Positions 14,643-22,145 of a stretch of 47,032 nt of DNA are shown piece after piece. This DNA is from a virus, in IMG/VR virus record IMGVR_UViG_3300008448_000156, positions 1 to 47,032 of that record. One strand, 5' to 3'. A model generated the notes under the pieces. The model saw only the letters and a list, made by a program, of their open reading frames with translations. It searched no databases and was not told the origin of the DNA. The translations under genes were made by a program, and so were the position numbers. Every line of letters starts with the position of its first letter. The first letter of the stretch is position 1.

Positions 14643-15112
14643 TGCGTAAGCGCAGTAAGTACCGACCAAAGAAAGTGCTAGTTAATCCAGTGGGGTATGT
14701 GCTTGAGGGCATGACCCCAGTGGGTAAGCACGATAGCTTCTTGCTTGACCTAAAGATAAAGAACCATCTCTCGATGTCTAGTCTTACACAGGGCAAGGCT
14801 ACTCGTGAGGACATGGACAAGCTAATCAGTATGTCGAACATCACTGAAGCCTTGTATCGCTTGGGGTTTGGTACTGACTACAAAGATGTATTGCGAGATG
14901 GAAGTACTGCGTTGCTCGACATTGCAAGGAGGGGGGCTGAGACCAACCGCTTTGTCCTATGGGGGGTCGAGATGAAGGCACTCAATACCCTGATGGAATT
15001 GCATGACGCACAGATGGAAGTCATCACCATCAAAGACATGGAGAGGGCAGTTGCCCTTGTAGAAAATGAGCGCAGACAAAAGCGCATGACTTCAATAATA
15101 GAAAGGAAGTGA
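14642..15112 (+). CDS. Hypothetical protein before DNA polymerase
   Basis: A 156-aa basic protein. The N-terminus is very basic (MRKRSKYRPKKV) and the rest helical, with a GVEMKALNTLMELHDAQMEV helix. The start is coupled to the preceding stop (TGATG). It ends two bases before the DNA polymerase gene. A DNA- or polymerase-associated role is suggested only by position and charge. Confidence 0.7.
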   Translation: MRKRSKYRPKKVLVNPVGYVLEGMTPVGKHDSFLLDLKIKNHLSMSSLTQGKATREDMDKLISMSNITEALYRLGFGTDYKDVLRDGSTALLDIARRGAETNRFVLWGVEMKALNTLMELHDAQMEVITIKDMERAVALVENERRQKRMTSIIERK

Positions 15113-15114
15113 CA

Positions 15115-16992
15115 ATGGACATCGTAACCATTGACTTTGAAACCTACTACGACAAGGACTACTCCCTGTCTAAGATGACCACCGAGCAGTATGTTCGTAG
15201 CAATTTGTTTGAGGTCATCGGGGTTGGCATCAAGGTCAACAACTACCCAACCGACTGGTACTCAGGCAGTGACCCTGCCAAGTTCTTGAAGTCGCTTGAC
15301 TATTCAGACAAGGCAATCCTTTGCCACAACACTGCGTTCGATGGGGCTATCTTGTCATGGCACTTTGGAATTAAACCAAAGCTATGGCTCGACACCCTAT
15401 CAATGGCAAGACCACTCCACCAAATGACTGTGGGGGGTTCGCTCAAAGCACTGGCTACTTACTATGGGTTAGGGCAGAAGGGCGAGGAAGTTCTTAACGC
15501 ATTAGGTAAAAGAAAATCTGCGTTCACACCTGACGAGATGGCTAGGTATGGTGAGTACTGCAAGAACGATGTGGAGTTGACCTATCAGTTGTTCAAGAAA
15601 CTGAGCAAGGGTTTCCCCACCAGTGAGTTGATGGTCATTGACCAAACCATACGCATGTACACCGAGCCTACGATTGAACTCGACAGGCAACTCTTAGAGC
15701 AACATCTTGAGGAAGTCAAAGCAAGGAAGCGCACCCTCATCACTGACATGGGACTCACTGGTATCAGTGACGAAGCAATCACCAAGACATTGATGAGTAA
15801 CCAAATCTTTGCGAAGTACCTCGTCAACCTTGGGGTCGAGCCACCAACCAAGGTGAGCGCACGCACAGGCAAGGAAACATTTGCGTTTGGCAAGACCGAC
15901 AAAGCGTTCACCGACCTGCTCGAACATCCTAATGAGAAGGTTCAGGTTGCGGTCGCCGCAAGGCTCGGCGTGAAGTCCACCCTAGAAGAAACTCGCACCG
16001 AGAATTTGATTGGTGTGTCCGAGCGCGGTCGCCTGCCAATCATGCTCAACTATTATGGTGCACACACAGGCAGGTTCTCAGGCGGTGACAAGCTGAACTT
16101 GCAGAATCTACCCGCTCGTGGGAACAACACAATCCGACGGGCATTGCGAGCACCCAACGGACAAGTTCTTGTGGCATGTGATTCGTCACAGATTGAGGCC
16201 CGCATGGTAGCTTGGGTAGCAGAGCAACATGATTTGGTCGGTGCGTTTGCCGAAGGTCGTGATGTATATAGTGAGTTCGCATCCGAAGTCTATGGTCGCA
16301 AGGTCACGAAGGCTGACAAGATTGAACGATTTGTTGGCAAGACCTGCATCTTGGGACTGGGCTACGGCATGGGTGCTGAGAAGTTCAGACGCACCCTTGA
16401 GATTGGGCAAGGCGGTATCAGTGTGAAGATTGACCTTGCCGAAGCAGAGCGTATCGTTCGCTTGTACCGACAGAAGAACCACAAGATTGTTGCCCTATGG
16501 CAGAAGTGTGGAAGCGCACTGGGTGGCATCGTGTCACGACAGACAGGTTCAATCGCAAAGATGTTGACGTATGACGAGCAAGGCATACGGCTGCCGAATG
16601 GTTTGTACATTCGATACCCTGCACTCCGTGCCAACGGAAGCAACTACGAGTACATCGGTGACGCACGAACATATCGTAAGGCGGTGACTGACAGGGTGAT
16701 GACTGGGCAGGTGTCCGACATCTCGTGGACAAAAATCTATGGGGGTAAGGTCACAGAGAACATCATCCAAGCGATGGCTCGTATCGTGGTGTCCGAACAG
16801 ATGACTGCCATCGGTCGTCATTACCATGTGGCTTTCCAAGTGCATGACGAAATTATCATCACAGCCCCGGCGACACATGCGACAGAGGCAGAGCAACATC
16901 TTGTCACGATAATGTCCACCGCACCTAGCTGGTGTGCCGACTTACCAGTGGCTTGTGAAGCAGGTCACGCAGAGAACTACGGAGATACCTGA
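15115..16992 (+). CDS. polA: Family A DNA polymerase with 3'-5' exonuclease
   Basis: A 625-aa replicative polymerase that lacks the 5'-3' exonuclease domain, as in other phage family A enzymes. The exonuclease has DFE (D7, E9), a CHNTAFD segment (D76) and a YCKND segment (D152). The polymerase domain has motif A ACDSSQIEAR (D356), motif B around KIERFVGKTCILGLGYG, and motif C VHDE (H577-D578-E579). ATG at 15115 with AAGGA 7 nt upstream is preferred over GTG at 15109. It would extend primers made by the primase-helicase at 22146. The exonuclease residues look intact, so proofreading is expected. Confidence 0.95.
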   Translation: MDIVTIDFETYYDKDYSLSKMTTEQYVRSNLFEVIGVGIKVNNYPTDWYSGSDPAKFLKSLDYSDKAILCHNTAFDGAILSWHFGIKPKLWLDTLSMARPLHQMTVGGSLKALATYYGLGQKGEEVLNALGKRKSAFTPDEMARYGEYCKNDVELTYQLFKKLSKGFPTSELMVIDQTIRMYTEPTIELDRQLLEQHLEEVKARKRTLITDMGLTGISDEAITKTLMSNQIFAKYLVNLGVEPPTKVSARTGKETFAFGKTDKAFTDLLEHPNEKVQVAVAARLGVKSTLEETRTENLIGVSERGRLPIMLNYYGAHTGRFSGGDKLNLQNLPARGNNTIRRALRAPNGQVLVACDSSQIEARMVAWVAEQHDLVGAFAEGRDVYSEFASEVYGRKVTKADKIERFVGKTCILGLGYGMGAEKFRRTLEIGQGGISVKIDLAEAERIVRLYRQKNHKIVALWQKCGSALGGIVSRQTGSIAKMLTYDEQGIRLPNGLYIRYPALRANGSNYEYIGDARTYRKAVTDRVMTGQVSDISWTKIYGGKVTENIIQAMARIVVSEQMTAIGRHYHVAFQVHDEIIITAPATHATEAEQHLVTIMSTAPSWCADLPVACEAGHAENYGDT

Positions 16993-17177
16993 TGGTTGAC
17001 ATAACCAAATGCAAAGGCTTTGGATGCCGAGTGCGTGAGGAGTGTTACAGATTTACCGCACCTACCAGTGACTGGCAGTCTTGGTTTGAGATTACCCCAG
17101 TCAACGATGATGAGAATGGGTGCGACATGATGATTGACAACGAGAGGAAACAAAATGAACGTCACAAACTTGACTAA
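16992..17177 (+). CDS. Small Cys-rich protein after polymerase
   Basis: A 61-aa protein with Cys at 7, 12, 18 and 44 in a pattern (CKGFGCRVREECYRF) that recurs in many small phage proteins, and probably binds a zinc ion. The start is coupled to the polymerase stop (TGATG). It overlaps the next gene by 23 nt. Function unknown. Confidence 0.7.
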   Translation: MVDITKCKGFGCRVREECYRFTAPTSDWQSWFEITPVNDDENGCDMMIDNERKQNERHKLD

Positions 17178-17388
17178 TGTAGTAGGGAATAAACGCAAGG
17201 AAGAAGTTGTTGCCATGTTGCAGTCAGCACTGGCACGGGTAGAGGAGGGGGGTGCGACTGATGTGCTCATCATGCTGAAGGCAGATGACATGTACACCCG
17301 CTACTCCACCAAGATGGAGAGCGTGACTGAGGTGATTGCCCAGTTGGAAATTTTGAAGTACGACATCTTGCGCCGTATGCACGAGTGA
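17155..17388 (+). CDS. Small conserved-type phage protein (77 aa)
   Basis: A 77-aa protein with GNKRKEEVVAMLQSAL, a central strand (DVLIMLKAD) and a final helix. This small alpha/beta layout looks familiar from other phages, where it has no known role. AGAGGA lies close before the ATG at 17155, which is preferred over an upstream TTG. No Cys cluster or membrane span. Confidence 0.65.
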   Translation: MNVTNLTNVVGNKRKEEVVAMLQSALARVEEGGATDVLIMLKADDMYTRYSTKMESVTEVIAQLEILKYDILRRMHE

Positions 17389-17449
17389 TGTACACTGGAC
17401 TTTCCAAATAAACAGAGAACCCCAAGGACACCCCGAGGGGCTACAACCT

Positions 17450-18109
17450 ATGCGCCTTAGCCACTCCTACTCATCCATTAAGTTGTATGAGAATTGTCCG
17501 TACCGCTACTTCCGCCAACGCATTGTTAAAGATGTGGTCGATGCAGGAGGGGAAGCCAGCAAGTATGGGGAACGCATCCATGAATATCTTGAGCATAGAC
17601 TCAAGTCCAATGCCCTACTCCCCCAAGAGATTGCTCACTACGAACCACTGTGTTCATCGGTCGAGCGCATCTCACAGGGGGGTGAACTGCACATCGAGAA
17701 GGAGCTAGTCCTCAGCGACAACCTTACACCAACAGGTTGGTGGGATGCTGACGCATGGCTACGCAGTAAACTTGACATCCTTGTAATCAATGGGCACGAT
17801 GCCAACGTGATGGATTGGAAAACAGGCAAGCGAAACCCTGACTTCTTTCAGATGCAGATATTCGCCGCCCAAGTATTCAAGCATTACCCTGAGGTGCAAC
17901 GAGTCAAGACTTCACTGGTGTGGCTCAAGACTATGGAGATGGACACCGAGGTGTACAACCGCATCGACATCAATCCCTTGTGGGCTGAGATTATGAAGCG
18001 TATCCAACGTATCCACAGTTCATTGGAGCATGACAACTGGCCTGCCAAACCATCGGGGCTATGCAGATTCTGCCCTGCTCGGCACGACTGTGATTCAGCT
18101 AGGGTTTAA
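17450..18109 (+). CDS. PD-(D/E)XK exonuclease with four-Cys cluster (Cas4/RecB-like)
   Basis: A 219-aa nuclease of the RecB/Cas4 type. The active site is seen as KLDI (D109) and DWKTGK (D122, K124). C16 near the N-terminus and C205, C208, C214 at the C-terminus match the four Cys that hold an iron-sulfur cluster in Cas4 and AddB. Likely a 5'-3' or single-strand exonuclease in phage recombination, replication or host DNA degradation. GAGGGG lies 9 nt upstream. No cas1, cas2 or repeat array is present, so adaptation is not indicated. It is followed by a VRR-NUC and an SNF2-like helicase. Confidence 0.85.
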   Translation: MRLSHSYSSIKLYENCPYRYFRQRIVKDVVDAGGEASKYGERIHEYLEHRLKSNALLPQEIAHYEPLCSSVERISQGGELHIEKELVLSDNLTPTGWWDADAWLRSKLDILVINGHDANVMDWKTGKRNPDFFQMQIFAAQVFKHYPEVQRVKTSLVWLKTMEMDTEVYNRIDINPLWAEIMKRIQRIHSSLEHDNWPAKPSGLCRFCPARHDCDSARV

Positions 18110-18141
18110 CCTTACTTGACATTGATGTAAAGGAAGCTATA

Positions 18142-18450
18142 ATGAGCGCAATGACACCCGAAGGCAAGATAAAACGTAAGGTTGTCGAGGTACTGAAGAC
18201 ACACAATGTGTGGTACTTCTTCCCTGCCAACAATGGATTCGGTAAGGCAGGTATCCCCGACATCATTGCGATTGTCAAAGGTAAGTTCGTAGGGATTGAA
18301 GTCAAAGCTGATAGGACAAAGAAGCCTACGGCATTGCAGGTGCAGTGTGGTGAACAGATACAAAGTGCAGGTGGTTGGTGGTTCTTAGTCTATGACCAAG
18401 ACACCATCGCCTCATTAGAACAAGCGATAGAAGAAAAACTTTACAGGTGA
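18142..18450 (+). CDS. VRR-NUC domain nuclease
   Basis: A 102-aa stand-alone VRR-NUC protein of the PD-(D/E)XK superfamily. The core is GIPDII (D40), GIEVK (E53, K55) and a KPTALQ helix (Q66), all as expected. Phage VRR-NUC proteins are predicted to act as structure-specific, often Holliday-junction, nucleases. AAGGA lies 7 nt before the ATG. The gene ends 4 bp before the helicase gene, so the two may work on the same branched substrates. Confidence 0.9.
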   Translation: MSAMTPEGKIKRKVVEVLKTHNVWYFFPANNGFGKAGIPDIIAIVKGKFVGIEVKADRTKKPTALQVQCGEQIQSAGGWWFLVYDQDTIASLEQAIEEKLYR

Positions 18451-18454
18451 CGAC

Positions 18455-20008
18455 ATGTTGGTAGTGGAACAGGCAAGGACACTTGCTCTGAAATTGAACA
18501 ACCCCAATCGGGTGCTTGATAGCATACCGACTGCCAAGACTATTGAAGTCCGTGGCATACCGCTTGTGGTTGCTCCCCATAAGTTGGATGAGGTAAAGGT
18601 ATTGAACAACCTTGGCATCAAAGCCCCCTCACCCATCTTGCATTACTACGACTGGCCCGGCCAGTACACGCCGTATGACCATCAGAAAGATACTGCTGCG
18701 TTCTTGACGCTCAACCATAGGGGGTTGGTGCTGAACGAAATCGGTACAGGCAAGACCCAATCTTCTCTGTGGGCTGCGGATTATCTCATCAAATCCAAGC
18801 ATGTAAAGAAGGTGCTGATACTTTCACCACTGTCCACACTGGAACGTGTGTGGGGTGACGCGCTCTTTACTGGATTCCCACACCGCAAGTTCGTGGTGTT
18901 ACATGGCACGGCAGAGAAGCGTAAGAAGTTGTTGCAGAAGGATGTACAGTTTTACATCATCAACCACGATGGGTTCAACATCATTGCCGAAGAAGCCAAG
19001 GGGATGTTTGACTTGGTGATTGTGGATGAGGCGGCGGTACTGCGTAACCCATCGACACAACGCTTCAAGATATTCCGTCGGTGGATGGATGCTAACCCGT
19101 CAACACGTTTGTGGTTGATGACTGGCACACCTACACCGAACGACCCTACAGATGCGTGGGCACTTGCCAAGTTGGTGAACAGTCCATTCTGCACCAAGAC
19201 ATTCACGGCTTTCCGTGAGCAGGTGATGATGAAGATAGGGCAGTGGAAGTTTGTCCCTCGCCCTGAGTCAGTCGATATTGTGAAGCACATCCTGCAACCT
19301 GCGGTGCGGTACACACGAGACGAGTGCTTTGACTTACCTGACACGGTGATTCAAACCCGCCAAGTAGAACTGACTGCGGAACAGAAGAAGCATTACCAAC
19401 AAATGCTCAGGCATTTTGTTACAGAGATGACCACCGATGGGACTATCACGGCGGTTAACGAAGCAGTGAAGATTCAGAAGTTGGTTCAGATTGCCTGCGG
19501 TGTAGCCTATGGTGACGATGGACAGAACATTGAATTGGATTGTGCGCCCCGCATCAATCTAGTGAAGGAGGTAATTGAAGAAGCAGGGGAAAAGGTGATT
19601 GTGTTTGTACCGCTGACGGGTACTCTACACATGTTGGAGAAAGAGTTGAGCAAGCATTGGTCGGTTGGTGTTGTCAATGGTGAGGTATCCTCATCCAAGC
19701 GCAACCAAATCTTCCACGACTTCCAACACGCTAAACATCCACATGTGTTGATTGCTCATCCTGCGACGATGGCACACGGCTTAACGCTCACGAGTGCGTC
19801 AACAATCATCTGGTATGGCCCGATTACTAGCAACGAACAATATGTTCAAGCGAATGGTCGAGTCGAGCGTATCGGCAAGAAGCATGTATCGAACGTCATC
19901 CACATCGAGGCGACAGACCTTGAGTACAAGATGTATGAACGATTGAAGAACAAGCAGAAACTGCAAGGCTTGCTTCTTGATTTAATTCAACAACAGACTA
20001 ATAGGTGA
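18455..20008 (+). CDS. SNF2-like superfamily 2 helicase
   Basis: A 517-aa SF2 ATPase. Walker A NEIGTGKT covers 94-101, Walker B DEAA is at 191-194, motif III is MTGTPTP, and motif VI is GRVERIG near 468-474, with LTSASTIIWYGP before it. The layout is that of compact phage SNF2-type helicases, which remodel or unwind branched DNA in replication and recombination. Unlike most SNF2 proteins it lacks long insertions. The Shine-Dalgarno sequence is AGGTG. It is placed directly after two PD-(D/E)XK nucleases. Confidence 0.9.
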   Translation: MLVVEQARTLALKLNNPNRVLDSIPTAKTIEVRGIPLVVAPHKLDEVKVLNNLGIKAPSPILHYYDWPGQYTPYDHQKDTAAFLTLNHRGLVLNEIGTGKTQSSLWAADYLIKSKHVKKVLILSPLSTLERVWGDALFTGFPHRKFVVLHGTAEKRKKLLQKDVQFYIINHDGFNIIAEEAKGMFDLVIVDEAAVLRNPSTQRFKIFRRWMDANPSTRLWLMTGTPTPNDPTDAWALAKLVNSPFCTKTFTAFREQVMMKIGQWKFVPRPESVDIVKHILQPAVRYTRDECFDLPDTVIQTRQVELTAEQKKHYQQMLRHFVTEMTTDGTITAVNEAVKIQKLVQIACGVAYGDDGQNIELDCAPRINLVKEVIEEAGEKVIVFVPLTGTLHMLEKELSKHWSVGVVNGEVSSSKRNQIFHDFQHAKHPHVLIAHPATMAHGLTLTSASTIIWYGPITSNEQYVQANGRVERIGKKHVSNVIHIEATDLEYKMYERLKNKQKLQGLLLDLIQQQTNR

Positions 20009-20012
20009 CACT

Positions 20013-20420
20013 ATGACTGTAAACGTAGATGATGTAGTAGCGACCTACATGAAGCTGAGGTCGCAGAAAGAATCTATTGAGGCTGAGGTGAAAGACCGTG
20101 TGTCTACCATCAAAGCCAAGATGGAGAAGTTGGAAGCATGGATTAAAGAACAAGCTGACGTGCAAGGTGTGACATCGTTCAAGACCAAGCATGGCACTGC
20201 GTTCCTGACAACCACTGACTATGCCAACGTAGCTGACTGGGATGCCGTACTCGATTTCATTCGGACACAAGAAGCGTTCGACATGTTAGAGAAACGCATC
20301 AGCAAGATAGCCGTACGTGGTTACATCGAGGCGAACAAAGCAGTACCGCCCGGGGTTAACTACGGCACGAAACTGGAAATAAATATCCGTAAGCCTGCTA
20401 ACAGAGTCGAAGGAGATTGA
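20013..20420 (+). CDS. Coiled-coil replication-region protein
   Basis: A 135-aa protein with a charged N-terminal coiled coil (residues about 10-50), then a compact part with KTKHGTAFLTTTDY and a final beta segment, PGVNYGTKLEINIRKP. Similar small proteins are frequent near ssDNA-binding and helicase genes in phages, but I know no proven function. It starts 4 bp after the helicase stop and lies one base before the next gene. Confidence 0.7.
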   Translation: MTVNVDDVVATYMKLRSQKESIEAEVKDRVSTIKAKMEKLEAWIKEQADVQGVTSFKTKHGTAFLTTTDYANVADWDAVLDFIRTQEAFDMLEKRISKIAVRGYIEANKAVPPGVNYGTKLEINIRKPANRVEGD

Positions 20421-20421
20421 C

Positions 20422-20820
20422 ATGAGTATCAAATCATTTTTCGGTAAGGGACTGGCGTCTTTACTAGATGCACACCATGCAGACCACACTAGGTCAATAG
20501 GTGCACAGGTTCGTGAATCCAATGAGATGGAGCGTATGTTTGGTAGTTGCACACCTACCATCGTAGCCTTCCGTATCAACAACGGCTTTGTGGTTCGGAC
20601 TATTGATACCGAAGCCGCCTATGTTGGTGGTAGGGCGACAGGCTTTACCTACTGTAAAGACAACCAAGAAATTGCTGAACACATCATCGCATCTGAAGTG
20701 AAGCGCAAGCTGAATGTCGGTGAGGAGTATCAACAAGAAATGTTTGCCGCTGAGAAAGCACGGGCGGTGGCAATGCAGGGCGGTTTAGCCCAAGCCAAAC
20801 GTGCGACCAATCGTATTTAA
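20422..20820 (+). CDS. Hypothetical replication-region protein (132 aa)
   Basis: A 132-aa protein with no domain I recognise. It has a beta-rich centre (PTIVAFRINNGFVVRT) and a charged helical C-terminus rich in Ala and Gln. GGAG is 6 nt before the ATG. It lies between a coiled-coil protein and the putative ssDNA-binding protein. Role unknown. Confidence 0.7.
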   Translation: MSIKSFFGKGLASLLDAHHADHTRSIGAQVRESNEMERMFGSCTPTIVAFRINNGFVVRTIDTEAAYVGGRATGFTYCKDNQEIAEHIIASEVKRKLNVGEEYQQEMFAAEKARAVAMQGGLAQAKRATNRI

Positions 20821-20844
20821 CCCGCTCACTAAAGGAGAATATCT

Positions 20845-21828
20845 ATGAGCAACGCAATCACTCTTGCCAATGTGCAAGTCCCAGCCCACCTCGCTCAACG
20901 TGTAGGTGTCCCTTCTGTTTTGTCACAGTCCTTGAGTGGCGGTATCGGTGGTGGTGAATCCACTGCACGTATCTCTATCAAAGGCTCACGCTTCCGTATC
21001 GCTGAAGGTGGTACTGAGACTGTGCTTGACTCCACATCTTTGGATGTGGTCATCGTTGGTGCTAACCCTCGCCTGTCTAAGACTTGGTACGCCAAGGCAT
21101 GGACTCCTGAGAGCGAACCATCTAGCCCTGACTGTTTCTCTTTGGATGGTGTCGGCCCTGATGCACAAGCCACTGAACCACAAAACGATTTGTGTGCGTC
21201 TTGCCCACAGAACGCATGGGGTAGCAAGGTAACTCCACAAGGCAAACAAATCAAAGCCTGCTCTGACCAAAAGCGTTTGGCAGTTGTGTCTGCTGATGAC
21301 CCAACAGGCCCGATTTACCTGTTGCAAGTTACTCCTGCCGCACTGCAAGGCTTGGGTAAATACCAAAAGGAATTGTCTCTGCGTGGTATCCCTGCCGAGA
21401 TTGTCCGTACCCGTGTATCGTTTGACACTGACGCATCGTTTCCGAAACTGAAGTTCGACTTCGGTGGTTTCTTGGATGCCGACACACAGCAAGAAGTTGA
21501 CAAGCTGTTTGGCTCTGAGGAAGTTCGTCAAATCACAGGTGAGTTGCGTACGTCTGCTGCCCCGGCAGTACCTAAGATTGCCGCACCACAACAAGTTGCA
21601 CCGAAACCCGCTCCCGTGGCGGCTCAACCTGAACCTGCTCCTACCCCCGTGGCAGAAGAATCTGCCGCTCCGAAGCGTGGTTTTGGTGCTCCTAAGAAGG
21701 CAGCTACCCCTGCACCTGCACCGCAGGCTAAGGCTACCCCTGCCGCCCCTGCGACTGCTCCATCTGCCGCATCACTGGCTGACGAGATTGCCGCCCTTGT
21801 TGGTGAGGTGAACGCAGATGACGCCTAA
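20845..21828 (+). CDS. Putative ssDNA-binding protein with Cys cluster
   Basis: A 327-aa protein. Residues 40-225 form the likely core, with C97, C117, C120 and C139 (CASCPQNAWGS and a later single Cys) arranged like a zinc site. Residues about 230-305 are a long Pro/Ala linker, and the C-terminus is acidic (VGEVNADDA). A folded core, disordered linker and acidic tip are hallmarks of phage and bacterial SSBs, so ssDNA binding with tail-mediated partner recruitment is likely. Its place among replication genes agrees. A 24-bp gap and AAGGAG precede the start. It was not confirmed by profile search. Confidence 0.7.
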   Translation: MSNAITLANVQVPAHLAQRVGVPSVLSQSLSGGIGGGESTARISIKGSRFRIAEGGTETVLDSTSLDVVIVGANPRLSKTWYAKAWTPESEPSSPDCFSLDGVGPDAQATEPQNDLCASCPQNAWGSKVTPQGKQIKACSDQKRLAVVSADDPTGPIYLLQVTPAALQGLGKYQKELSLRGIPAEIVRTRVSFDTDASFPKLKFDFGGFLDADTQQEVDKLFGSEEVRQITGELRTSAAPAVPKIAAPQQVAPKPAPVAAQPEPAPTPVAEESAAPKRGFGAPKKAATPAPAPQAKATPAAPATAPSAASLADEIAALVGEVNADDA

Positions 21829-22105
21829 CCCGCCCATTGACTTTACAAAGGTCGAGGCGTTGCGGAAGCACATGATGTTGACAACCAACGACATGGCTTC
21901 CCTGTTCGGAGTCAGTCGCATGACGTATTATGGTTGGGTGCGGGGCAAGGTTCTCCGCAAAGCCAACGATGAAACGGTGCGGACTGTGCTCAAGCAGTTG
22001 CTATCCATCATGGTCGATGACAAATGGCCTACTCCCGATGTGATTGCAATGGAACAGAAGCAGAGGAAAGAACGTCTTGATGAATGTATGAAGCGTTTTA
22101 ATTGA
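21818..22105 (+). CDS. Helix-turn-helix DNA-binding protein
   Basis: A 95-aa XRE-type helix-turn-helix protein. The HTH is about residues 19-45 (MLTTNDMASLFGVSRMTYYGWV). The start overlaps the coding sequence of the acidic tail of the ssDNA-binding protein by 11 nt and uses GAGGT inside that gene. It is the clearest stand-alone regulator candidate in the window and could bind the repeat array at 6555-6842, although nothing here proves a link. It could equally act in replication initiation next to the primase-helicase gene. Confidence 0.75.
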   Translation: MTPNPPIDFTKVEALRKHMMLTTNDMASLFGVSRMTYYGWVRGKVLRKANDETVRTVLKQLLSIMVDDKWPTPDVIAMEQKQRKERLDECMKRFN

Positions 22106-22110
22106 GGTAC

Positions 22111-22131
22111 TGGGGGGCTAACCACCCCCCA
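22111..22131 (+). other. GC hairpin before the primase-helicase gene
   Basis: TGGGGGG (22111-22117) pairs with CCCCCCA (22125-22131) around a 7-nt loop, without a U-tract. It sits 14 bp before the primase-helicase ATG and may protect or pause the message. Confidence 0.5.
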
Positions 22132-22145
22132 TTAACGGGGAACAT

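Noticed and set aside
17450-18109. Cas4-like nuclease as evidence for a CRISPR system
   Set aside because: No cas1, cas2, effector or repeat-spacer array is present; phage Cas4/RecB-like nucleases are common without CRISPR.
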